From: Pirellulales bacterium
Lineage (GTDB): Bacteria; Planctomycetota; Planctomycetia; Pirellulales; JACPPG01
DNA: 44,250 nt
NCBI GenBank assembly: GCA_036490175.1
Contig: DASXEJ010000336.1
Location: 1-44,250, forward strand
Direction of reading: 5' to 3'
Shown: piece by piece, positions 26,842-34,980 of the stretch
How positions within the stretch are numbered: position 1 is the first letter of the stretch
Layout: every line of letters starts with the position of its first letter
Translations under genes and position numbers: made by a program
Notes under the pieces: model-generated
The model's database searches: none
The model's input: only the letters and a program-made list of their open reading frames with translations
What the model was told of the DNA's origin: nothing

Positions 26842-27669
26842 ATGGCAAGCACCGTTACAGCTCGAAGTCATGCGGCCCGCGTGGCGCGCAAGCTTGCGCA
26901 GCTCTATCCCGACGCCGAATGCGCGCTGGTTCACGATTCTCCGTTGGAATTGTTGGTTGCGACGATCCTTTCGGCGCAATGTACGGATGCGCGGGTGAAT
27001 ATCGTTACCAAGGAGCTGTTCCAACGCTATCGCACGGCGGCCGACTTTGCCCAGGCGCCGCTTCCCCAACTGGAGAAGGCGATTCAAAGCACCGGCTTCT
27101 TTCGCAACAAGGCCAAAAACATCAAGGCTTGTTGCCAGACGCTCGTGGATCGTCACCAGGGCGAGGTTCCGCGCGATATGGAGAGCCTGGTCGTGTTGCC
27201 GGGCGTGGGGCGGAAGACAGCCAATGTGGTGCTGGGAACCGCCTTTGGAATTGCCTCGGGCGTGGTCGTCGATACGCACGTGGGCCGGCTCAGCGGGCGG
27301 ATCGGTCTGACCAAGAGCCAGGATCCGGTCAAAATCGAGCAAGATCTGGTACGCGAGCTGCCAAGCTCGGCGTGGATCGATTTCAGCCACCGTATGATTC
27401 AGCACGGCCGCCGGGTTTGCATGGCCCGCAACCCGCAGTGCGGCGCCTGCGGACTGTCCGATATTTGTCCGCGTATCGGCGTGGCCGACCCGGCCCGATC
27501 CATCGAAAAGACAAAGCCCGGCCGATCCAAGGCGAGCGCCGCGAAATCGGCCACGATCAAGAAAGCTACGGCGAAGGCGACCAAAACCAAGGTCGGACCT
27601 GAAAAGCCGGCGGCCACAAAATCAAGCGCATCGCGGCGCAGAAAAGCCAAGGCGGCGATTCCGGATTGA
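26842..27669 (+). CDS. nth: endonuclease III (DNA glycosylase/AP lyase) with Lys/Ala-rich tail
   Basis: The product (275 aa) removes oxidised pyrimidines and cleaves at abasic sites. The helix-hairpin-helix is LPGVGRKTANVV with catalytic Lys125; the catalytic Asp144 is in VVDTHVGRL. The 4Fe-4S ligands follow the C-x6-C-x2-C-x5-C pattern (C193, C200, C203, C209). The normal enzyme ends near residue 212. Here a 65-residue tail follows, rich in Lys, Ala, Ser and Thr (for example KSATIKKATAKATKTK), like a histone H1 C-terminus; it probably binds DNA non-specifically. dcd lies 111 bp downstream on the same strand. Confidence 0.95.
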   Translation: MASTVTARSHAARVARKLAQLYPDAECALVHDSPLELLVATILSAQCTDARVNIVTKELFQRYRTAADFAQAPLPQLEKAIQSTGFFRNKAKNIKACCQTLVDRHQGEVPRDMESLVVLPGVGRKTANVVLGTAFGIASGVVVDTHVGRLSGRIGLTKSQDPVKIEQDLVRELPSSAWIDFSHRMIQHGRRVCMARNPQCGACGLSDICPRIGVADPARSIEKTKPGRSKASAAKSATIKKATAKATKTKVGPEKPAATKSSASRRRKAKAAIPD

Positions 27670-27779
27670 AGCAGAGTGCGTGACCAAAGGCGGATTGTGT
27701 ACGACAAGGCGCTAGTGCGGCAGAAATGGTTACAGTGTAGGGGCAACTAACCGACGGTCAGGAAAGCGAGCGAACACGA

Positions 27780-28358
27780 ATGATTCTCTCAGGCCACGAG
27801 ATTCGCGAGCAACTTGGCGGAAACATCGTCATCGATCCGTTCGATCCCGCGCGGCTGAACCCCAATAGCTACAATTTGTCGCTACACGATGAGGTGCTGA
27901 TCTATGAAGAGGTCGTCCTCGACATGCTCAAGCCCAATCGTGTGCGACGCATCACGATTCCGCCGCAAGGGCTGGTGCTCAATCCGCATCAACTCTATCT
28001 AGGCCGCACCATCGAGCGCACCGAGACGCACAACCTGGTGCCGATGATCGAAGGACGATCGTCGATCGGGCGGCTGGGCCTATTTGTCCACGTCACTGCC
28101 GGATTTGGCGACGTCGGCTTTTGCGGCTACTGGACGCTGGAAATGTTCGCCGTGCAGCCGGTGCGCGTTTATCCCGGCGTGCCGATCTGCCAGATCTTCT
28201 ACCATCAAATCGCCGGCAGCTATACCGAGTACGACAGCGACAAGTATCAGCACAACCACGACATTCAGCCGAGCATGCTGTTCAAGGAACTGAATCCCGA
28301 ATCGAGCAACGACCCGCAGCTGCAATTGGCCTTCGGCATGGAACGGATGGTCAACTAA
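27780..28358 (+). CDS. dcd: dCTP deaminase
   Basis: The product (192 aa) converts dCTP to dUTP, the main source of dTMP precursors in many bacteria. It has the trimeric dUTPase-like fold motifs: LNPNSYNLSLHDEV near the start, EGRSSIGRLGLFVHVTAGFGD (91-111) and the catalytic Glu121 in YWTLEM. FxxQPVRVYPGVPICQIFYH follows, and a short C-terminal segment closes it. Whether it is mono- or bifunctional (with dUTPase activity) cannot be told from this alone. A run AGGAAAGCGAG lies upstream of the ATG. Its position after nth fits DNA precursor and repair functions, but an operon is not certain. Confidence 0.95.
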   Translation: MILSGHEIREQLGGNIVIDPFDPARLNPNSYNLSLHDEVLIYEEVVLDMLKPNRVRRITIPPQGLVLNPHQLYLGRTIERTETHNLVPMIEGRSSIGRLGLFVHVTAGFGDVGFCGYWTLEMFAVQPVRVYPGVPICQIFYHQIAGSYTEYDSDKYQHNHDIQPSMLFKELNPESSNDPQLQLAFGMERMVN

Positions 28359-28376
28359 GACCAGAAAACACGCTGG

Positions 28377-28462
28377 AACCACGAATCACACGAATGACAA
28401 GAAAGGCGACGAATCTTTTCGAGTCGTTCCTTTTTTCTTGTTTATTCGTGTGATTCGTGGTT
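28377..28462. repeat. 19-bp inverted repeat / long hairpin downstream of dcd
   Basis: AACCACGAATCACACGAAT at 28377-28395 is perfectly complementary to 28444-28462. The arms continue imperfectly (GACAAGAAA against TTTCTTGTT), and the centre, GACGAATCTTTTCGAGTC, can form a small inner stem. It begins 19 bp after the dcd stop and could act as a terminator. From memory, the 'ccacgaatcacacgaat' phrase is a common intergenic repeat in planctomycetes and other environmental bacteria. Confidence 0.8.
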
Positions 28463-28613
28463 GCCAGTCTTTCTTCGTCTTGGCTAACCCGACGTGGTGG
28501 CCGATGGCACAGAGAACCGGCGTGCCATGCGTATCGCCGCCGCCCATAAATGCGTTCGACGCATTAAGCCGCAGGGCGAATCGGCGCCATCCGCGCGCCG
28601 GCCAGATGCGATC

Positions 28614-29762
28614 CTACTTATCGCTCGTCGGCAGTTTGAGCGGCGCGTAGTAGGGCTTGTCCCCCAGCGCACGGTACTTGGCCATCCAATTGCGCGTCGC
28701 TGCCGGCGTAAACGACCAATCCTGCCGGTGGTAGTTCCAATTGTCGGGACTCAGCGATTGGGCCTCTTTCCAATGCTTTTCGGCGAGCTCGCCTTCCTTG
28801 TGCTCTTTAAAATACGTCGCCATCTTGAAATGGGCGTCGGCCAGGGCGAGCGGCGCCGGCCGAGCCGCCAGGCTTTGGCGCAACTCGTCGGGGGTTGATA
28901 CGAAGCGGCTTTGCGGGCCATGCTCGACCCAGTCGCGCAAGCCAGCCACGTAGTCTGATCCGTTGACCTTGATGCCCAGCAGAGCCACGTTGTGCGAATA
29001 GGCGACCTCGGGCGGACGAACGACGTGCCCTTGTTCGTCGACCCACACGCCCGTGGGGACGTTGATCATGTGATACAGCGAGCTGACGACGTGGTCGCGA
29101 TCGATCAGTGTCGTGTAGGTGGCCTTCGCCTTGTCATACCACTCGCCGGCCACGGCTTCTCCACCCGTATCCTCGGCCACGGCAACGATCTCGAAATTCT
29201 TGCCTTTGAGCTCGTCGTACAAAGTCTGCCAGCCCGCCAGGTCGAGCTTGCAGCCACACCACGATGCCCAGGTTACTAGCAGAACTTTCTTGCCACGGAA
29301 GTCCGACAGATGGACAAGCTTGCCCGTGCGATCGGGCAGGGCGAAGTCGGGCGCGATGACGCTTTCGAGACTGGCGGCCCGTACGGCCGGGACCTCGCCG
29401 AAGCTGAACACGCGGTGCTCTGGTTCGGCGACAATCGATTCATTGAGCGTGCGGGCGAGCTTGGAGAGATTGAAATAGCTTTTCCCATCTTGCTCGCGCA
29501 GAAAACCGGCTGCCGGATCGCGCTTGATCGGAATGCACACTGCGCCGCAGCAAGCCCCCTCGAGCTTGAGTTCGAAGCCGTTAATCTGGGCCAGGTCCTC
29601 GGGCAACACCCACAAATCGCCATCGGCCACCACCGCATTGGCCAATTCCACTGTCCGGTCGGGCGTAAGCACGGTCACTGTGTCGGCACAGACGATACCC
29701 GCCGGGCTGAACATGCACGCGGCGACTACTGGCGCGAGCAACCGACGCATACTGAAATTCAT
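28614..29762 (-). CDS. exported redoxin-domain protein with CGC active site
   Basis: The product (382 aa) has a signal peptide (about 1-26). Residues 28-125 resemble a copper-amine-oxidase N-terminal-like domain and contain a cysteine cluster, ACCGAVC (70-76). Residues 135-300 are a thioredoxin/AhpC-type domain: APDFALPDRTGKLVHLSDF, then WASWCGCKLDL. The active site is C169-G-C171 in place of the usual CxxC. The C-terminal third is helical, with a TPR-like piece (ALADAHFKMATYFKEHKEGE). It probably acts in the periplasm on disulfides or as a peroxidase-like protein. AGGAG precedes the ATG at 29762; the longer frame to 29921 is unlikely. It is convergent with dcd. Confidence 0.85.
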   Translation of the reverse strand: MNFSMRRLLAPVVAACMFSPAGIVCADTVTVLTPDRTVELANAVVADGDLWVLPEDLAQINGFELKLEGACCGAVCIPIKRDPAAGFLREQDGKSYFNLSKLARTLNESIVAEPEHRVFSFGEVPAVRAASLESVIAPDFALPDRTGKLVHLSDFRGKKVLLVTWASWCGCKLDLAGWQTLYDELKGKNFEIVAVAEDTGGEAVAGEWYDKAKATYTTLIDRDHVVSSLYHMINVPTGVWVDEQGHVVRPPEVAYSHNVALLGIKVNGSDYVAGLRDWVEHGPQSRFVSTPDELRQSLAARPAPLALADAHFKMATYFKEHKEGELAEKHWKEAQSLSPDNWNYHRQDWSFTPAATRNWMAKYRALGDKPYYAPLKLPTSDK

Positions 29763-30028
29763 GGCAAGCTCCTGAAAGCCGATGCGAAGCCAGGCGAACG
29801 CCAGGCTAGAAATCGTAAAACTAGTACGAGCACAGTCCGGTTGTGGATGTATTTTCCGGCGCCCCTTACGGCAACCAGGATAAAGACCCCAAAATCGGTA
29901 ATCCCTAAGATAGCCATTCATCTAGGCAGGAAATAGTCCCAAATGCGCTCGACGAGCTCATTCACGAGGGCGAATCGCTCGACGAATGTGGCTTAGATCC
30001 AGGACTGGGGTTGCGGACTAATTGCCCA

Positions 30029-31321
30029 CTACTTTGGCGATTCGATACGGAACAGCTCGGAGTCGGTGCGAAGAAAAATGGCCCGGCCGGCAATCGCCAA
30101 AGACGCGAGTGTGCGTCCCGGCAGCGTATTGGTCGCCAGTCGCTGGAACTTGGGTCCTGGTGCCAACACAGTGACGACGCCGGTCTCGTTCAGGAGATAG
30201 ATCCGTCCGTCGGCGTATAGCGGGGACGCCGAAAAGTCTCCTCCCACACGTTCGCGCCAATGCTGCTTGCCGGTCTTCGCATCAACGCAACTAGCGATGC
30301 CGTTATCGCTCACGTAATACAACTCGTCGCCGACCAAAAGAGGCGAGGGGTTATGCGGTGCGGCCTGGCTATTGTGCCACGTGACGTGACTCCCGGTGAC
30401 GTCGCCACGCCCATCGGGCCGAATCGCCCACACGTCGGGCTTGTAGTAGCCGCCGGCAACAAACACTGTCCCGTGGCCAAATACGGGGCGCGGCACCTGG
30501 GCGAAATTCTCATGTGTGACCCACCACAATTCTTGGCCGGTATCAGGGTCGAGCGAAACGATGCGATCCGCCTGATTACTGATCAACTGCCAACCCGACG
30601 TCGTGGATATCACAAGCGGCGTCGATTCGGCACAGCCCCCTGGGAAATTCTGTTTCCAGCGCTCTGCGCCCGTTTGCTTGTCGAGTGCGACCACGTATTG
30701 GACATCGGTGCCCAAACACGGCACGATGAGCAGGTCACGATAGAGCACAGGCGAACTGGAGGGGCCGTACGCCTGCTGATGCGGAAGAACCGTCTGCCAA
30801 ATTATCTTTCCATCGTCAGAGAGGCACGCCGTGCCATGCGGGCCGAAATGTACGAAAACTCGATCTGCTTCGAGTAGTGGTGTTGGCGAGGCCAGGCTGT
30901 TTTTCTGATGCGCGGCACCTTTTTCCGCCAACGTGGCGACTGGTACGTTGTGCCGCATCGCGCCGCTTGCGCGATCGAGGCAAATGGCGCGCAACGTCTT
31001 GCCGTCGGCATCGGCCGCGGTGAGCCAAATCTGTTGACCACGAATCGCAGGGGACGACCACCCCAGGCCCGGTAGACTCGCTTTCCAAGCGATGTTCTCG
31101 TTTTCGCTCCAATTGAGGGGCAGATCGACCGCCGGAGAGTCTCCTTGGCCAGTCGGTCCACGAAACTGGGGCCAGTCGGCATCGCTGACCGTGGCGACGA
31201 GCGGCTTTGGTTGCGATTCGGCCGTCGAATCCTCGGCAGCGCTAGAAAGACAGGTGCTGCTGGCAAATGCAACTATCACGGGCAGCAACCCATACGGCAG
31301 CGGCAAGCGACTGCGCATCAT
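30029..31321 (-). CDS. exported PQQ-like beta-propeller protein
   Basis: The product (430 aa) has a signal peptide ending near SSAAED (about residue 31). The body consists of about seven PQQ-like repeats with the usual planctomycete opening DWPQFRGPTGQGDSP and blades such as VVALDKQTGAERWK, IVSLDPDTGQELWWVTHE and ASCVDAKTGKQHWRERVGG. No residues for PQQ cofactor binding are evident, so it is probably a structural or binding propeller in the periplasm or outer membrane and not a dehydrogenase. The start ATG at 31321 has AAAGG about 5 nt upstream. It is divergent from the P-loop/pentapeptide gene and 266 bp from the redoxin gene on the same strand. Confidence 0.88.
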   Translation of the reverse strand: MMRSRLPLPYGLLPVIVAFASSTCLSSAAEDSTAESQPKPLVATVSDADWPQFRGPTGQGDSPAVDLPLNWSENENIAWKASLPGLGWSSPAIRGQQIWLTAADADGKTLRAICLDRASGAMRHNVPVATLAEKGAAHQKNSLASPTPLLEADRVFVHFGPHGTACLSDDGKIIWQTVLPHQQAYGPSSSPVLYRDLLIVPCLGTDVQYVVALDKQTGAERWKQNFPGGCAESTPLVISTTSGWQLISNQADRIVSLDPDTGQELWWVTHENFAQVPRPVFGHGTVFVAGGYYKPDVWAIRPDGRGDVTGSHVTWHNSQAAPHNPSPLLVGDELYYVSDNGIASCVDAKTGKQHWRERVGGDFSASPLYADGRIYLLNETGVVTVLAPGPKFQRLATNTLPGRTLASLAIAGRAIFLRTDSELFRIESPK

Positions 31322-31400
31322 CAGGCCTTTCTGCTCAGAGGTCGTATTGATGTCGAACGGCGATTCAACATCAGGGCTCCATTTGCCGGAGAGGATAGAC

Positions 31401-31409
31401 AATATAGCA
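31401..31409 (-). promoter_or_regulatory. possible extended -10 for the PQQ-like propeller gene
   Basis: Read on the minus strand, TGCTATATT fits the extended -10 pattern TGnTATAAT with one mismatch, 80 nt upstream of the start at 31321. No good -35 is seen. Confidence 0.3.
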
Positions 31410-31468
31410 GGAGACTATCGCGACCTAGCACACGCCACCACAAGAGTGCCTTGCGACGCGGCGTGGGA

Positions 31469-31474
31469 TACAAT
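31469..31474 (+). promoter_or_regulatory. possible -10 for the P-loop/pentapeptide gene
   Basis: TACAAT matches TATAAT in five of six positions and lies about 40 nt upstream of the ATG at 31511. No -35 with correct spacing is visible, so this is weak. Confidence 0.25.
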
Positions 31475-31510
31475 GGCAGCCGATTCTCCGCAGGTTCGGA
31501 GGTTGACGTC

Positions 31511-33379
31511 ATGATTGTACCCGCGCGTGCGATCGTCCGCCCCCAGGTATTCATTGCCGATGCGGATACACCGTTGCCGGTAGAAGATGAGGTCCGCGAG
31601 CGTGTCGACGCGGGCGTAGTCGGACTCATCCAACTTCTGGGACCGCCGGGTTCGGGCAAGTCCACAGCCCTCTCCCACCTCGCATATTTCTTTGACGGCG
31701 ATCCGCACGTACTATTGGCTGATTGCCCCGCTGCACTCGCGAGCGAAGAGCTGGTTCGTGCGGCGCGCGACAGGCTCGTCATTTTCGCAGCCGCGGACCG
31801 AAGTGCTGTTCCGGCGGCTGCCAAGCGATGGCGAATGGTCACTTGGACCGAGGATTTGTATATCGAGTACTTGTTGGCTGCGCACCGCGAGCGTTGCGGT
31901 TCGGTCATGAGCCGTATTCTTGCCGATCCAGGACGGCGTGCGATTGGGGGCCGACCTGAATTATGGCGCGCGGTGCTCGATTGCCTTGCGGCCGACGAAT
32001 CGTTGACGGATGCGAAGTCCGCACTTCGGTCCGCCGTCACGGCCCGCCTTCACACGTCGTCGGTGCGAGCAACCGCACGGCGACATTGCTTTCTGGCAGT
32101 TTGCAAACCCGACCGCGCCGACGATGCGGCTGCAGACCGACTCATTAGCGCCGAAGCCATCTCGTTGCTGCGACATTCGTTCGTACAAATGATGTTGGCG
32201 GCCGAACACCTTGCCATTTCCCTTGAGTCAGTTCCGGTGGGCCCGCTTCTTGAACAACGCCTTCCAGCGTCGCTCGTGCAGGAAGCCGCGACGCTTGTCA
32301 CCGGCAAGGCGGACGTGACGACGCATTTGCAGGCCATTCTCGACGGAGCGAATCGCGTCGCACATCCCATGGCCGCCAGCCTGTTGCACGCAACCGCGTT
32401 GAAATGGGTTCCACGCGCTGGGGCAGCGCCGCTGCTGGCGGGCGCATATCTCGCGCGTGCCGCGTGGCGCGGGGTCCGACTTAAGGACCTTGATGTTAGT
32501 AGGGCGAGTATGATCGAGTGCGATCTCGCGGACTCATGTATCGACGGATTGATTGCCAACGGCGCCGACTTGTCGGGTGCCATGCTACACGGCGCACGGC
32601 TCGATAAACTTCGCGCGGAAAAGGCCATACTCACCGAGGCCGATCAGTCGCACGCTCGGACTCCGAAGGCGCATTTCCGATCGGCTGACCTGCGCCAGGC
32701 GAACCTTGAGGGCGCTTTACTGAAGGACGCGAACTTTTCAGCAGCGGATCTACGCGAAGCACGCGTCTGTCGCGCGGATTTGTCTGGGGCCAATCTGACG
32801 ACGGCGCAGCTCGAGGGGGCCGACTTCAGCGGTGCCAACTTGTCGTCGGCCGATTTGACAGGGTTGACGTTGCGGGGTGTCGACTTCACCGGGGCCCAGT
32901 TCTCCCGGGCAGTACTTCGGAAGTGCGACTTGGAAGGAGTTACCTTGCCTGGTGCGCGAATGGAATTTGCCATTCTGCACGGCACCTACTTGACCGGGAG
33001 CCGAATGCCCGAGGCTCGGTTGCGAGGAGCGATTCTAGCCGGCGCGGGACTGGCCGACATCGAATGGGAGCGGGCCGACCTGCGCGGCGCTGACCTTCGC
33101 GGCAGCACCTTCCACCTTGGTTCGTCGCGCAGCGGTCTTGTCGGAAGCCCGTTGGCGTGTGAAGGAAGCCGTACGGGCTTTTATACCGATGAGTCGCACG
33201 AGCAATATTTCAAGTCACCCGAGGAAATTCGTAAAGCGAATCTGCGCGGCGCGGACTTGCGCGGCGCGAGGATCCTTGACGTCGATTTTTATCTCGTCGA
33301 CGTACGGGATGCGAAATATACCTCTGATCAAGCAGTGCATCTGCGCCAGACGGGCGCGATTCTTGAGACCAGAGTTTGA
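31511..33379 (+). CDS. P-loop NTPase fused to pentapeptide repeats
   Basis: The product (622 aa) has an N-terminal nucleotide-binding domain with Walker A GPPGSGKST (44-52). A possible Walker B is VLLAD (67-71), though it is not canonical. Residues 100-310 are helical, without a recognised domain. From about 311 to 535 the sequence is pentapeptide repeats of the A(D/N)LxG type, forming a right-handed beta-helix. The repeats break for 40 residues (536-573: SSRSGLVGSPLACEG, TGFYTDE) and resume (KANLRGADLRGA), ending near 605. The layout resembles STAND-like proteins with a switch and a repeat sensor, but no effector domain is visible. GGAGG lies 8 nt before the ATG. There is no signal peptide. 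It stands alone between genes for exported proteins. Confidence 0.88.
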   Translation: MIVPARAIVRPQVFIADADTPLPVEDEVRERVDAGVVGLIQLLGPPGSGKSTALSHLAYFFDGDPHVLLADCPAALASEELVRAARDRLVIFAAADRSAVPAAAKRWRMVTWTEDLYIEYLLAAHRERCGSVMSRILADPGRRAIGGRPELWRAVLDCLAADESLTDAKSALRSAVTARLHTSSVRATARRHCFLAVCKPDRADDAAADRLISAEAISLLRHSFVQMMLAAEHLAISLESVPVGPLLEQRLPASLVQEAATLVTGKADVTTHLQAILDGANRVAHPMAASLLHATALKWVPRAGAAPLLAGAYLARAAWRGVRLKDLDVSRASMIECDLADSCIDGLIANGADLSGAMLHGARLDKLRAEKAILTEADQSHARTPKAHFRSADLRQANLEGALLKDANFSAADLREARVCRADLSGANLTTAQLEGADFSGANLSSADLTGLTLRGVDFTGAQFSRAVLRKCDLEGVTLPGARMEFAILHGTYLTGSRMPEARLRGAILAGAGLADIEWERADLRGADLRGSTFHLGSSRSGLVGSPLACEGSRTGFYTDESHEQYFKSPEEIRKANLRGADLRGARILDVDFYLVDVRDAKYTSDQAVHLRQTGAILETRV

Positions 33380-33438
33380 TGATGCGGATCGGCACGGCGT
33401 CAGACTCGCCTGTGTACTAGCGTAGTGCCGCCGCGAAA

Positions 33439-34848
33439 TCACCCGAATAGTGCCTGGATCGGCGTTCCCAGGGCCACGGCGTGGGGCCTGCCGAGGGGAT
33501 CAACCAATTGTGTCTCGGGCGCGATGCCAAGGGCGTGATAAATCGTGGCGGCGATATCTTCTGGCGTCACGGCATCGCTTTTGGGGTAGGCCGCATGCTG
33601 GTCCGAGGCGCCGAATAGGGCGCCGCCACGCACTCCGCCGCCGGCCAACAACACGGTATAGCAGTGGGGCCAATGGTCGCGTCCGGCGGCGTCGGCGCCC
33701 GCGCCGCTCGTGATTTGCCCGAGGCGCGGCGTGCGGCCGAATTCCCCCATCGCGACGACCAGGGTCGAATCGAGCAGCCCACGCTCGGCAAGGTCTGCCA
33801 GCAGCGCCGCAAAGGCTCGATCGACGTAAGGGAGCAATGACTTTTTCAAAAGCGGAAAGTGTTGACGATGCGTGTCCCACGATTGATCAAATCGTCGGCC
33901 CGTACAGACAGTAACCAGGCGCACGCCCGACTCGATCAACCGGCGGGCCAGCAGCATGCTCTGACCCAAGTGCGGCAAGCCGCCGAATTTGCGCGCCTCA
34001 ACCGAGCGATCCCGCCGGTCGGGCAGGCCGTAGCGCTCGCGGATGCGAGCCGGTTCGTCGTCCAGGTCGAACGCTTGCTGCGTTTCGCCCGTCGACAGCA
34101 GCTCGAACGCCTGGCGATAGTGCGTGGCGAAATCGGCCCCTTCCTCCCACGACGCGGTGTGCTTGTCCAACAGATCGCGCAGCGCTCTTCGCCCGGCGAG
34201 CCGATCGTGCGGTACGTCTACAGGCAATGCCAGGCCTGGCGCGTGGAATCCTGGCGCGCTGGGATCCCCCGTAACGAATGGATCGCAGGCGGCGCCCAAA
34301 AAGCCACCGTTTTGGCCCGGCAGATCGTAGCCGTTGTTGGACATGATGTCCGGCAATTGCACGGCAGCGGGGAGCGCCCTACCGGTTGGTCGCAGCCGCG
34401 CGAGGACGGCGCCATAGGGCGGGAAGTTATCCGGCTCGTCATGCACGATCAGACGGCCGCCGCGCAGCGGCTCGCGCCCCGTGAGCGCATAGTACGCGCC
34501 CGCATTGTGATCGACGACTGTATGGTGTACCGAGCGGACCTGCGCGACCAGGTGCATCTGCGCTGCGAGTAACGGAAGATGTTCGCAGACTTGGATGCCG
34601 GGAACACTGGTGGCGATGGGGCGAAAGTCGCCGCGAATCTCGGCCGGGGCCTGCGGCTTCAGATCCCACAGGTCCTGATGAGCCGGCCCCCCTTCCAGGA
34701 AAAAGAGAATGCAACTGCGTGCCTTGGCGGGCGAAGTATTTGGTGCGGCAAGAGCCACGCGCTCTAGCAGGCTCGGCAGATTCAGCCCGAGCACGCCCAG
34801 CGAGCCAATTTCGACCATCCAGCGGCGGCGGTTAAACCTGGCGGCCAT
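33439..34848 (-). CDS. DUF1501 family protein
   Basis: The product (469 aa) is of the sulfatase-fold DUF1501 family that is strongly expanded in planctomycetes. It opens with a Tat-like signal (NRRRWMVEIGSLGVLGLNLP). The typical motifs are SCILFFLEGGPAHQDLWDLK, PGIQVCEHLPLLA, VVAMGEFGRTPR, GRDHWPHCYTVLLAGGGVRGG and DAVTPEDIAATIYHALGI. The enzymatic role is unknown; family members usually sit beside a DUF1549/DUF1553 protein with a cytochrome domain, which is missing here. It is convergent with the P-loop/pentapeptide gene (59 bp). Confidence 0.93.
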   Translation of the reverse strand: MAARFNRRRWMVEIGSLGVLGLNLPSLLERVALAAPNTSPAKARSCILFFLEGGPAHQDLWDLKPQAPAEIRGDFRPIATSVPGIQVCEHLPLLAAQMHLVAQVRSVHHTVVDHNAGAYYALTGREPLRGGRLIVHDEPDNFPPYGAVLARLRPTGRALPAAVQLPDIMSNNGYDLPGQNGGFLGAACDPFVTGDPSAPGFHAPGLALPVDVPHDRLAGRRALRDLLDKHTASWEEGADFATHYRQAFELLSTGETQQAFDLDDEPARIRERYGLPDRRDRSVEARKFGGLPHLGQSMLLARRLIESGVRLVTVCTGRRFDQSWDTHRQHFPLLKKSLLPYVDRAFAALLADLAERGLLDSTLVVAMGEFGRTPRLGQITSGAGADAAGRDHWPHCYTVLLAGGGVRGGALFGASDQHAAYPKSDAVTPEDIAATIYHALGIAPETQLVDPLGRPHAVALGTPIQALFG

Positions 34849-34980
34849 GAGTCCAGCGCGCCTCCACGCGGCTAACGTTGATTGACAATACGGAGGGTAA
34901 CTTTCCGCAATTCCGGCGAAGCGCCACGCCGAGGCGTGTCGAACTTCGCTTTCAGGTCATGGCCGCGTGCAGCGCCGCGG

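Noticed and set aside
31145..31510. Longer start for the P-loop/pentapeptide gene
   Set aside because: It would overlap the divergent propeller gene on the other strand; GGAGG lies before the ATG at 31511.
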